Below, one piece after another: positions 34,958-42,890 of a stretch of DNA of 64,000 nucleotides (positions are counted from its first letter, which is position 1; the number at the start of each line of letters is the position of its first letter). The notes beneath the pieces were generated by a model that saw only the letters and a program-made list of their open reading frames with translations, was not told the origin of the DNA and did no database searches. This DNA comes from Deltaproteobacteria bacterium HGW-Deltaproteobacteria-14 (GTDB lineage Bacteria > Myxococcota_A > UBA9042 > PHBI01): positions 26,802 to 90,801 of the forward strand of contig PHBI01000013.1 in NCBI GenBank assembly GCA_002841945.1, given 5' to 3'. The position numbers were made by a program, and so were the translations under genes.

Positions 34958-36021
34958 CCACCGCGACGCCCGGCCCAGCGGCGCCCCCTCCGCGCCGACC
35001 GCGATTCCGCTACGCCCCGACACCGTCGCGCTGGCTCCACGTCGGCAACGGCCTGGCGGCGCTCGTCGGCTGGGGCCTGGCGCGCGCCGCGCGCGGGGCG
35101 TTCGTGCTGCGCATCGAGGACATCGACCGCGCCCGCTGCCGCCCCGAGTTCGAGGACGGGACCCTGCGCGACCTCGCCTGGCTCGGGATCGACTGGGACG
35201 AGGGGCCCGACGTCGGCGGCCCCCACGGGCCCTACCGGCAGTCCGCCCGGATGGGGCGCTACGACGCGCTGCTCGCCGGGCTGATCGCGGCCGACCAGGC
35301 CTACCCCTGCCGCTGCAGCCGAGCGGACGTCCGCGCCGCCGCCTCGGCCCCGCACCACGGCCGCACGGGGGAGCCGGACGAGGTGCCCTACCCCGGCACC
35401 TGCCGCCCCACCCGCGGCCACGGCCCGGTCTCGCTGCCCGATGACCGGGGCGGCGTCCGCCTGTGGGTCGAGGTCCTCGGTGACGACGCGGTCGTGAGCT
35501 GGCGCGACGGCCTCCTCGGCGACCAGCGCGAGGACGTGCGCGCGACCTGCGGAGACTTCCTCCTCGGCCGCCCCGGCCAGCCGAGCTACCAGCTCGCGGT
35601 GGTCGCCGACGACCGCGAGATGGGCATCACCGACGTCGTGCGGGGCCGCGACCTGCTCGGCTCCACGGCGCGCCAGGTGCTCTTGCACCGCGTGCTGTCG
35701 GGGCCCGGCGCCGCCGGACGAGAGGGAGAGCCCGCCGCAGACGCGGCGGCGCCACGCTTTCACCACCACCCGCTGATCGTCGACGAGCTCGGCCGCAAGC
35801 TCTCCAAGCGCGACGACGCGATCGCGCTCCGCACCTTGCGCGAGTCCGGCGCCGCGCCCGCGGCGCTCATCGCCAGCCTGGGCCGCGCCGTCGGGCTCTT
35901 CCCCGAGACGGTCCGTCGCGCCCACGCGGCGGACTTCACGGACGCCCTCGGGGGGCCGCCCGAGCTCCACGATGGGCGGCTCGTCGAGCTCCACCACGGC
36001 CTGGGCGCCGCGCGATGGTGA
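34954..36021 (+). CDS. gluQ: Glutamyl-Q tRNA(Asp) synthetase
   Basis: 355 aa from ATG 34954, overlapping the previous stop by 4 nt. It has the catalytic core of glutamyl-tRNA synthetase without the anticodon-binding domain: YAPTPSRWLHVGN (HIGH-type motif), FVLRIEDIDRARC, GDFLLGR, and KLSKRDDA (KMSKS-type motif). The zinc region C-R-C-S and YPGTC matches GluQRS. The enzyme attaches glutamate to the queuosine base of tRNA(Asp). Two QueD-family genes 3 kb downstream are consistent with queuosine use in this organism. It is slightly longer than E. coli GluQ because of an Ala/Gly-rich insert. Confidence 0.92.
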   Translation: MTTATPGPAAPPPRRPRFRYAPTPSRWLHVGNGLAALVGWGLARAARGAFVLRIEDIDRARCRPEFEDGTLRDLAWLGIDWDEGPDVGGPHGPYRQSARMGRYDALLAGLIAADQAYPCRCSRADVRAAASAPHHGRTGEPDEVPYPGTCRPTRGHGPVSLPDDRGGVRLWVEVLGDDAVVSWRDGLLGDQREDVRATCGDFLLGRPGQPSYQLAVVADDREMGITDVVRGRDLLGSTARQVLLHRVLSGPGAAGREGEPAADAAAPRFHHHPLIVDELGRKLSKRDDAIALRTLRESGAAPAALIASLGRAVGLFPETVRRAHAADFTDALGGPPELHDGRLVELHHGLGAARW

Positions 36022-37985
36022 CCCGCGACGATCGCGCCGAGGGCGACGACGCCGAGCCGACCGAGGCCGCGTGGCTCCCGCCGAGCCCCCACCCCGGGGA
36101 GCGCCGGATCCCGTCCCACCGGCTCATCCTCGTCGAGATCGCCGTCGCGGTGCTGATCGTGTTCTCCATCGGCGGCTTCCTGTACCTCGAGCTGTGGCGT
36201 GGTGCGGCCCAGGACCTGACCCGGGTCCTGCCCGAGGCGACGATCACGTGGGCCACCACACCGCCTCCGCGCCTCGCCGTGGACCGCGTCGCCGCCCTCG
36301 ACCGCTGGCGCGCGCCCATCGCGGGCGACTCGGAGGACGGCCGCGCGGGGTTCTTCGAGTCCGCCGCGGACGCCGAGGTCTTCGGCCTGCCCCTCGAGCA
36401 GATCCGCCAGCTCTACCGCAGCGCCGACACCCTCAGCTTCGCCATCGTCCCGACCGACCAGGGGCCGACCTCGATGGTGTTCGCGGAGGTGCGCGATCTG
36501 CTCGCACGCAAGCGCGTGACGGCGCGCCTCGCCCCGTTCCTCGAGCCGGTCGGTCGCCACGTGGGGTTTCGCATCGACTCGGCCCACCGCTCGCCGTGGC
36601 TGCGCTTCGCGGGGGTCGACCGCGAGGCCCTCCGCGTCGTCGCGATGGACCCCTATCTCGTGTTCTCGTGGGGCCCCGTCGAGGGGCTGGAAGAGCTCCT
36701 CGACGCGCGCGTCGGCGGCGAGAGCGACCCGCTGCGGACCCGGCTCGGCTTCGTGAGCACCCGCGGCCCCATCGGGGAAGACAACGCGCTCGACGCCTTC
36801 CTCGATCCGGCCGCGGTGTGGTCGCTCCTCGCGGACCACCCGGCCGCGACCGAGGCGCGCAGCCCCCGCCTCATCGACGACCTCGACATGGTGACCGCGA
36901 CGGCGCGCCTCGTGCCGACCGATGAGGTGCTCGACGTGCGCGCCCTGATCCACCACCCGGAGGACGCCGACCGGCTCGGCCTCTCGCTGGTGAACCGCCG
37001 CCACGAGCTGGTCGAGCTCGCGCCGAGCGACGCGCCGTGGGTGGTGAGCCTCATCACCGAGCGCCCGCTGGCGACGCTCTCGGTCGTCCGCGAGCTGATC
37101 CTGCGCCTCGGGCGCGACCTCGGTGAGCCCGGGTCCGGTCTCCGCGTGCTGGCGGACGCCCTCTCGTCGATCGAGATCGAGTCGATCGTGCGGCTCGACT
37201 GGGAGGTCGCCGCGGCGTTCTCGGGAGAGGTCGCGTTCATGCGCCTGCCTCCCGCCCCCGGCGGCGGCGGCGAGGGCGCCGCCGGAGACTGGGCGATCGT
37301 CGCGCGGCTCGCGCGCCCGCGGGTGGTCGAGCAGGCCCTCGATCGGCTCCTTCCCTTCATCCTCGGCGACCGCTGGGCGTACGGGCAGGTGCTGGTGGAC
37401 GGGCGCCCGCTCCACGTGGTGCGCCCGTCCGACGCTGGTGAGGAGGGCGCGGCCCCCGCCCCGGACGCGCTCGCGTGGCGCGTCGACGGGCCGCTGCTCG
37501 AGCTGGCCCCGCGGGTCGAGCTGCTCGATCGGTTGCGGCTCTTTCAGCAGAGCGGGCGCACCTACGGCGACACCGGGCTGGCGCAGCGCGCCCTCGCCGC
37601 GCTCCCCGACGACAGCGCGGCGGTGGCCGTGCTGCGCCCCGACGCGCTCGCGGGCCCGACGACGCCCCTGCTCGACGTCGTCGCGAGCCGCCTCGCGCCG
37701 GACTTCCGGATCGGCGTCACCCTGCGCGCGGAGCTGCCGTGGCTGCGGCTGTCCTCGAACTTCGGGCCGTGGACGGTGGCGGCCGCGGTGGCCAACGCGA
37801 CCCGAGACGAGGTCAACAGCTTCACCCTGCCCGGGCTGGATCCGGCCTGCCGCGCGGCCCACATCGCGATGTGCCGGCTCTACCCGGACGCCGTGCCGTG
37901 CCAACCCCTGAGCCTCGGCCGCAGCGCACATATCCGGCGCGCCTGCGAGATACTCCTCGGACCGGAGCCGAGGGCGACCCCCTAG
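36015..37985 (+). CDS. Membrane-anchored periplasmic protein of unknown function
   Basis: 656 aa; ATG 36015 overlaps the gluQ stop. A cytoplasmic Arg/Pro-rich N-terminus of about 35 residues is followed by one transmembrane helix (about 37-60) and a large periplasmic region with alternating alpha/beta segments. Repeated phrases such as RVVAMDPYLVFSWGPVEGLEE and QVLVDGRPLHVVRP suggest two similar halves, reminiscent of DUF3352-type proteins. The last 50 residues carry five Cys (DPACRAAHIAMCRLYPD, VPCQP, RRACEIL), probably disulfide-bonded. I cannot assign a function. It is the last gene of the coupled set begun by the binding protein. Confidence 0.75.
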   Translation: MVTRDDRAEGDDAEPTEAAWLPPSPHPGERRIPSHRLILVEIAVAVLIVFSIGGFLYLELWRGAAQDLTRVLPEATITWATTPPPRLAVDRVAALDRWRAPIAGDSEDGRAGFFESAADAEVFGLPLEQIRQLYRSADTLSFAIVPTDQGPTSMVFAEVRDLLARKRVTARLAPFLEPVGRHVGFRIDSAHRSPWLRFAGVDREALRVVAMDPYLVFSWGPVEGLEELLDARVGGESDPLRTRLGFVSTRGPIGEDNALDAFLDPAAVWSLLADHPAATEARSPRLIDDLDMVTATARLVPTDEVLDVRALIHHPEDADRLGLSLVNRRHELVELAPSDAPWVVSLITERPLATLSVVRELILRLGRDLGEPGSGLRVLADALSSIEIESIVRLDWEVAAAFSGEVAFMRLPPAPGGGGEGAAGDWAIVARLARPRVVEQALDRLLPFILGDRWAYGQVLVDGRPLHVVRPSDAGEEGAAPAPDALAWRVDGPLLELAPRVELLDRLRLFQQSGRTYGDTGLAQRALAALPDDSAAVAVLRPDALAGPTTPLLDVVASRLAPDFRIGVTLRAELPWLRLSSNFGPWTVAAAVANATRDEVNSFTLPGLDPACRAAHIAMCRLYPDAVPCQPLSLGRSAHIRRACEILLGPEPRATP

Positions 37986-38083
37986 CGGTTCGCCCATCTC
38001 ACCCGCGGCCCTGTGCGCCGCCCTCGCCATTGGATAGGATGGGGCGGATTCGCCGAGCGGGATCAAGGAGCTGCGTCGACGGC

Positions 38084-39178
38084 ATGAAGCAGAGAGATAG
38101 ACGCCTGCACTCGCGCCGCGCGAAGAGCATCCGCCTGCGGTTTCACGCCGAGGGCGAGGAGCACCGCGCGGTCACGACGACCGTGAGCCCCGGGGGCGCG
38201 TTCGTGAAGGCCGCGTTCGTGCCCACGCCGGGCACCACGGTGACGTTCCGCGAGGTCTACAACCACGGCGCGCGCATCTTCTTGCGCGGCGAGGTCGCGT
38301 GGGTGCTCGACGAGCCGACCCTCGACCGACCGGACGTCGGCTTTGGGCTCCGCTTCATCGAGCTCTTCACCCAGGACGACCCCGGCACCCTCGAGGAGTT
38401 CCTGCGCTACCTCGACCCCGGGCTCGAGCCCCCGATCGACATCCAGTACGAGGAGCGGCCGAGCGGCGTCTTCGCCGTTTACCGCTTCACCGGCGAGAAC
38501 GCGGACGACGAGGGGGACCAGGAGGCGGCCGACGGCGCCAGGACGGCCAAGGACGCCCCGGGCGGCGACGACCTCGAGGACGCGACGACGATCGACCTCG
38601 CCAACGAGCTCGCGCGCCTCGAGCGTGAGCAGGCCCGGACCGAGAGCCCGGCGGCTGGCTCGCCCGCGGCTCCGGCGAGCGAGCCCGCCCCCGCCGCCCC
38701 GCGGCCGCGCGAGCGGTCGCGCCGGCGCATGGTCACCGGGATCTTCACCGCGCTGTTCAGCCGTCGCCGCGAGCACGCCGAGGAGGGCTTCGAGCCTGGC
38801 CGCGAGCGGTCCCAGACGCCGCCCATCGGCGCCACCGACAAGCCCGCGGTCCACGACGCGCGGCTGCCGCGGGTCACCCTCGGCTGGGACGGCGACGAGA
38901 TAGAGGCCGGCGTGAAGACCCTCGGTGGCGAGCTGGCGGTGCTGCGCGCCAAGGGGCCAGGCCCGCCGGTCGAGGCGCCGGTGCGCATCACGCCGCTCGA
39001 CGGCGGGGACGAGGTCCTGGGCCTCAGCCTGCGCGGGCGGGTGCTGGCGTACGCCGCGGGCGACGCCGACCGCGGCGACGAGTACACGCTGCTGCTCGAC
39101 GCGCCCGAGGGGCGCGAGCAGGGGCAGCGCCTGACCGCCTGGCTCCGCCACGTGAACGGACCCGCGATCCAGCGTTGA
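38084..39178 (+). CDS. PilZ-domain protein with a second C-terminal domain
   Basis: 364 aa from ATG 38084; AAGGAG lies 13 nt upstream, rather far. Residues 4-95 are a PilZ-like domain: RRLHSRRAKSIRLRF, then VSPGGAFVKA and VGFGLRFIEL. The N-terminal R-x-x-x-R and (D/N)-x-S-x-x-G motifs bind c-di-GMP in this family, but the second motif here reads T-V-S-P-G-G, without the usual Asp/Asn. A long acidic/Pro-Ala linker follows, then a small beta domain (about residues 260-360). It is probably a cytoplasmic c-di-GMP-responsive or PilZ-derived regulator; the partner is unknown. Confidence 0.8.
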   Translation: MKQRDRRLHSRRAKSIRLRFHAEGEEHRAVTTTVSPGGAFVKAAFVPTPGTTVTFREVYNHGARIFLRGEVAWVLDEPTLDRPDVGFGLRFIELFTQDDPGTLEEFLRYLDPGLEPPIDIQYEERPSGVFAVYRFTGENADDEGDQEAADGARTAKDAPGGDDLEDATTIDLANELARLEREQARTESPAAGSPAAPASEPAPAAPRPRERSRRRMVTGIFTALFSRRREHAEEGFEPGRERSQTPPIGATDKPAVHDARLPRVTLGWDGDEIEAGVKTLGGELAVLRAKGPGPPVEAPVRITPLDGGDEVLGLSLRGRVLAYAAGDADRGDEYTLLLDAPEGREQGQRLTAWLRHVNGPAIQR

Positions 39179-39204
39179 CGGGGCCGCCACCGGGTTGCTA
39201 TCCG
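39175..39204 (+). promoter_or_regulatory. Candidate promoter giving a leaderless QueD-like transcript
   Basis: TTGACG (39175-39180), 18-nt spacer, TATCCG (39199-39204), 8 nt before the ATG at 39213. That start lacks a Shine-Dalgarno. Confidence 0.35.
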
Positions 39205-39212
39205 CCGTGGCC

Positions 39213-39584
39213 ATGGAACTGAGCATCGCCCACCGCTTTCGCTTCGAGGCCGCGCGGCGCCTGCCGCGCCTGCCCGCCGACCACCCGTGCGCGCGGGTCC
39301 ACGGCCACGGCTTCGAGGTGGAGCTCGAGGTCGTGGGGCCCATCGATCCCGAGCTCGGCTGGGTCACCGACTACGCTGCCCTCGCGGCGGTGTGGGGTGA
39401 AGTCGCTGGAGAGCTCGACCACGCCTACCTCAACGAGGTCCCCGGGCTTGAAAACCCGACGAGCGAGCTTATTGCCGTCTGGCTCTGGGGCCGGCTGGTC
39501 CCACGCCTGCCGGGGCTGGCCGCGGTGAGCGTGATGGAGACGCCGACCACCCGCGCCACGGTCCGGCGCGAGCGGCGAGGATGA
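39213..39584 (+). CDS. QueD-like 6-carboxytetrahydropterin synthase lacking one zinc-ligand His
   Basis: 123 aa, the length of E. coli QueD and very similar along its length (GLENPTSE, PELGWVTDYAAL, LDHAYLNEVPG). Zinc ligands of the HGH motif (HPCARVHGHGF), the catalytic Cys in the same segment, the LDH motif and the Glu in VMETP are present. The first zinc ligand, normally His in F-x-x-A-A-H, reads F-E-A-A-R (codon CGG). QueD makes 6-carboxytetrahydropterin for queuosine synthesis. This copy may be inactive or rely on a partner. Its stop codon overlaps the first possible start of a second family member. Confidence 0.82.
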   Translation: MELSIAHRFRFEAARRLPRLPADHPCARVHGHGFEVELEVVGPIDPELGWVTDYAALAAVWGEVAGELDHAYLNEVPGLENPTSELIAVWLWGRLVPRLPGLAAVSVMETPTTRATVRRERRG

Positions 39585-39628
39585 TGAGGGCCCGGCTCCA
39601 AGACCGGCGTGTGCGAGAGGGGGTAAAC

Positions 39629-40135
39629 GTGCGGGAACAGTTCTCGATTCGGGTCTACAAGGAGTACTTCAACTTCGGGTCGGCCCACTTCCTGATCTTC
39701 GGTGACGGCACCCGCGAGGAGCTGCACGGCCACAACTACCGCGTGCGCGTCATGGCGCGGGGCGAGACCATCGCGGGCGACCTGGTGCTCGACTTCATCC
39801 AGTTCAAGCCACTCGTGAAGGAGATCTGCGACCAGCTCGACCATCGCACGCTGCTGCCGCTGTCGAACCCGCACCTGGCGGTGACGGCGACCGAGGACCG
39901 GGTCGAGGTGCGCCACGAGGACGGCAGCTGGTTCTGCTTCCCGCGGCGCGACGTGTGCCTGCTCGACCTGCCGAACACCTCCACCGAGATGCTCGCGCGT
40001 TACATCTGCCGCGCCATCCTCGACGTCCTCCCGGAGCGCGTGCCGGACGCGCGGCTCTTCGCCCTCGAAGTCGAGGTCGAGGAAAGCCCGGGCCAGTGTG
40101 GCGCCTTTCGCGTGGAGCTCGAGCCAGGCGCCTGA
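39629..40135 (+). CDS. Second QueD/PTPS-family protein, lacking the catalytic Cys
   Basis: 168 aa from GTG 39629, preceded by AGAGGGGG at good spacing; ATG 39581, overlapping the upstream stop, is an alternative. It keeps all three zinc His (FNFGSAHF and ELHGHNY), LDHRTLL, the NTSTEM helix and a Glu (VEVEESPGQ). The Cys that lies four residues before HGH in QueD is replaced (sequence TREELHGH), as in PTPS variants that use Glu. An insert of about 40 residues contains WFCFPRRDVCLLD. It may act on a different pterin, or form mixed oligomers with the adjacent paralogue; this is inference. Confidence 0.82.
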   Translation: MREQFSIRVYKEYFNFGSAHFLIFGDGTREELHGHNYRVRVMARGETIAGDLVLDFIQFKPLVKEICDQLDHRTLLPLSNPHLAVTATEDRVEVRHEDGSWFCFPRRDVCLLDLPNTSTEMLARYICRAILDVLPERVPDARLFALEVEVEESPGQCGAFRVELEPGA

Positions 40136-40148
40136 CGATCGCCGCCTG

Positions 40149-40389
40149 CGGGGGCGCCCCGCAGCGTGCGCATTTGATTCGTAGGCCTGAGCGCGCCCCG
40201 TCGGCGAAGCCGACACACCTCCTCCGCGCCAGCGGGGGCGCGCCGAAGGCGCGTTGGGGGAAGCGAGCGCGGGGGCGCCTGGAGCGTCTCACCCCGAGGG
40301 TTCCCGCCGCGGGGCGAGCTCGCGAGCTCCGCGGTGCTCGGGGGTGAGGCGTTCCACGGGGGCGCTCCGTAGCGACCGCATTTGATCGT
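40149..40389. repeat. Dispersed GC-rich repeat, copy A, bracketed by direct repeats
   Basis: Fills the gap between two convergent genes. The core (40224-40312) contains GGGGGCGCGCCG, AGGCGCGTTGGGGG, GGGGCGCCTGGA, CGTCTC and GAGGGTTCCCGCCGCG and is shared with 50767-50853 (copy B) and in part with 62765-62810 (copy C). A 33-34-nt imperfect direct repeat, ending GCGCATTTGATTCGT at the left (40149-40182) and CCGCATTTGATCGT at the right (40357-40389), brackets this copy; the right one reaches into the stop codon of the barrel gene. Confidence 0.75.
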
Positions 40390-41714
40390 CAATAGCCGTG
40401 GGACAGGGTCGCGGAGAAGGTCCACACGGCGCCGCCGTGGCTGAGGTCGCCGACCGGGTCGCGGGGGTCGCCACGAACGATGGTGCGCCGCGGGAGAAGT
40501 GTCATCTGCGCGGCCAGATCCAGCTGCACGACCGTCTCGCTGCTGCGAAATGGGTGCAGGAACGAGAAGCCGGCCCCGAGCCCGATCACGTGGGCGTCGT
40601 TGTCGAGGTAGGCGGTGACGCCCGTCTGCCGGGGCGCTGGGGTCGGGCGGAAGAAGTAGCCTCCGCGCAGCACGACGTGGTCCGAGACCTCCCACTCGGC
40701 GCCGACGCGGGCGACGACGGTGTCGCTGAACCCCATCGCGATCGGCACCGACCGGGTCGAGAGGTCGAGGGCGTCGGCCAGGCCGAAGGCGTCGAGCAGG
40801 CGCCCGCCTACGTCCACCGCGAGGCGCGGCGACGGGTCGGGGGCTCGCGACCACAGGGCGAAGGTCGCGTCGAGGGCGAGCAGCAGCCGCGGGTCGTCGA
40901 GCTGCCACGCCATCCCGAGGGAGAGCTGGTGCGGCGTCCAGAGGACGGTCTGGGACACGTCGATGGCCAGGCTCAGCGCCTCCCCCTCGCGCACCGTCAC
41001 CGGCAGGCTGAACTGCAGCGCGCTCTCGCCGCGATATGAGAGTCCCACGCTGACCCCGGCGGCGGGGCGGACGAGCACGCCGGCGAGGAGCGACGCGGTC
41101 GGTGACAGGGCGACCGACACGTCGGCGCGCTCGAAGCTGCCGCTGACGACGTTCATGTCGAGCGCGACGGTGCCGCCGAGGTCGGCCAGGATCTGCACGC
41201 CGAGGCCGAAGGACAGCCACTCGAGGGGCTCGACCGACGCCCCGACGTGGATGAGCAGCTTGTCCTCGAGGTTCTGGTAGAGATAGAACTGCGGCGACTG
41301 CGGGTCATCGCCCTGCACGCGCACGAGGCGGTCCGCGGGCAGGTAGACGCTGACCCCGAGGGCGAGCTTCTGCTCGAAGATGCCCGGGATCGGCTTGACC
41401 CAGCCGAGGTGAAAGCCCAGGTGAGCGTCGGGCGAGATGGTCGGCCGGTCGCTCTCGGCGTTCGCGCGATCGACGTAGAGAGACGGCAGCGTCAGCGCCA
41501 TCCCGACGCCGATACGCTGCTGCTTGTCGACGCCGAGCGCCGCGGGGTTGTAGTAGAGGGCGCCGTAGCCGCGGGTCGCGGCGGTCATGGCGTCACCCAG
41601 GCCGACGTCGCGGGCGGTGAAGCCGAAGATGTCGAAGGTGCTCGCGCGGACCGGGGCCGCGCTCAAGGCGATGGCCATCAGCCCGGCGAGGAGGAGCGGG
41701 CCGGGACGCATCAT
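40389..41714 (-). CDS. FadL/OmpP1-like outer-membrane protein
   Basis: 441 aa with a signal peptide ending VRASTF. Start at ATG 41714, which overlaps the stop of the upstream gene (TGATGATG). The mature N-terminus FDIFGFTARDVGLGDAMTAA, then YGALYYNPAALG, is typical of FadL/OmpP1 (toluene-transport) barrels, where the N-terminal plug and the NPAAL motif are conserved. Amphipathic beta strands continue to the C-terminus. Such proteins carry hydrophobic compounds across the outer membrane. It is coupled to the lipoprotein gene upstream and lies at the end of the nucleoside-salvage operon, although a link to nucleosides is not evident. Confidence 0.85.
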   Translation of the reverse strand: MMRPGPLLLAGLMAIALSAAPVRASTFDIFGFTARDVGLGDAMTAATRGYGALYYNPAALGVDKQQRIGVGMALTLPSLYVDRANAESDRPTISPDAHLGFHLGWVKPIPGIFEQKLALGVSVYLPADRLVRVQGDDPQSPQFYLYQNLEDKLLIHVGASVEPLEWLSFGLGVQILADLGGTVALDMNVVSGSFERADVSVALSPTASLLAGVLVRPAAGVSVGLSYRGESALQFSLPVTVREGEALSLAIDVSQTVLWTPHQLSLGMAWQLDDPRLLLALDATFALWSRAPDPSPRLAVDVGGRLLDAFGLADALDLSTRSVPIAMGFSDTVVARVGAEWEVSDHVVLRGGYFFRPTPAPRQTGVTAYLDNDAHVIGLGAGFSFLHPFRSSETVVQLDLAAQMTLLPRRTIVRGDPRDPVGDLSHGGAVWTFSATLSHGY

Positions 41715-42805
41715 CACGGCGCGCACGACCGGGTCGCGAGGATCGCCAGCAGGCGCAGGATGTCGCCCAGGACGTCGGCCTCGAGCAGCGCCGCGGCGTC
41801 GCTCAGCACCCCGGGGGCGACGTCCTCGCGGAGCAGCACCAGGCTGACCGCGACGAGCGCCCGGCGCGCCTCCGCGTCGTCGGCCAGAAACCGCAGGGAG
41901 GTCGTGAGGACGCGGATCAGGGAGAGCGGGACGACCGGCTCACCGCTCGGCGGGAGCCCGTCGAGGGCCGCCTCGAGATCGACGGCGTCCGCCGTCAGCA
42001 GATCGAAGAGCGGCGGCCCGAGGTTCGCGTCGGGATCGACGTCGAGGAGACACAGCAGGAGCCCCTGCACGGCGTCGAGGGCCGGTCCGGGCGCGAGGAA
42101 GCGCTCGACCCCGGCGACGAGGTCCGGCCACGGCGGCGCGTCGAGGTCGACGATGAAGCCGAGCAGGTCGATGAGGACGCGCACGTCGAAGTCCGGGCTC
42201 GACGCCGTCACGAGGAGGTTGCGCAGCAAGAGGCGCAAGGCCTCCCGCCCGCGGACGTCGTCGATCGCCAGGTCGGCCAGCGCGTCGGACAGCCCGCCGT
42301 CGGCGAGGACCTCGATCAGCGCGCGCAGCAGCGCGTCGTCCTCGAGCAGGTCGGCCAGCACCGCCAGCGTCGGCGCCCCGTCGCAGCTCGCGAGGGCGCC
42401 GCGCAGGGTGCGCAGCGCCGCCGGATAGGGCGCCCCCGGCCCGTCGCTCGCCAGGAGCCGCAGCGCCCCGGCGAGGGCGTTGACGAACCCCGGCCTGTCC
42501 GCGGCCTCGATCTGCCCCGCGAGGTCCTCGAAGGTCCCGGGCTCGAAGCGCCGCACGAGGCGCAACCCGGCGTCGACGACGTCGCGACGCGCGTCCTCCG
42601 GGACGGACACGGCCATCGCGCGCTGCAGGTGCGCCAGCTCCCCGGCGTCGAGCAGCGCGTAGAGCGGCTGCAGGCGCTCGTCGACCCCAGGACAGTCCGA
42701 CGGCGGGGCCTGGCGGGGCGCGTCGACGCCGTCCCCGCCGCAGGCGAGGAGACCTACCGACAGCGCGGCCAGGACCCGCATGAGGACGGCGTTCATCGCG
42801 TGCAT
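41714..42805 (-). CDS. Helical-repeat lipoprotein of unknown function
   Basis: 363 aa; several ATGs compete (42832, 42805, 42796, 42781), none with a clear Shine-Dalgarno; all give a lipoprotein signal ending L-L-A-C. The mature protein is almost entirely alpha-helical, rich in Leu, Ala and Asp, with repeated units resembling ARM/HEAT hairpins (LAVLADLLEDDALLRALIEV, ALRLLLRNLLVTA, LSLIRVLTTSLRFLADD). Only four Cys occur. It is probably bound to the outer membrane and translationally coupled to the FadL-like barrel that follows, so it may assist that barrel. Confidence 0.75.
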   Translation of the reverse strand: MHAMNAVLMRVLAALSVGLLACGGDGVDAPRQAPPSDCPGVDERLQPLYALLDAGELAHLQRAMAVSVPEDARRDVVDAGLRLVRRFEPGTFEDLAGQIEAADRPGFVNALAGALRLLASDGPGAPYPAALRTLRGALASCDGAPTLAVLADLLEDDALLRALIEVLADGGLSDALADLAIDDVRGREALRLLLRNLLVTASSPDFDVRVLIDLLGFIVDLDAPPWPDLVAGVERFLAPGPALDAVQGLLLCLLDVDPDANLGPPLFDLLTADAVDLEAALDGLPPSGEPVVPLSLIRVLTTSLRFLADDAEARRALVAVSLVLLREDVAPGVLSDAAALLEADVLGDILRLLAILATRSCAP

Positions 42806-42890
42806 CGTCGCAGGGCCAGCGCGCCTTTTCAACCGCCCCGGTGGGGCGCCGTGGGCCCGGTGACGGCGCGGACCGAGGAGGCCGGCGGCG

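Noticed and set aside
40200..40390. Possible small proteins in repeat copy A
   Set aside because: Frames exist on both strands only because of GC richness, and the same DNA recurs at 50767-50853 in noncoding context.
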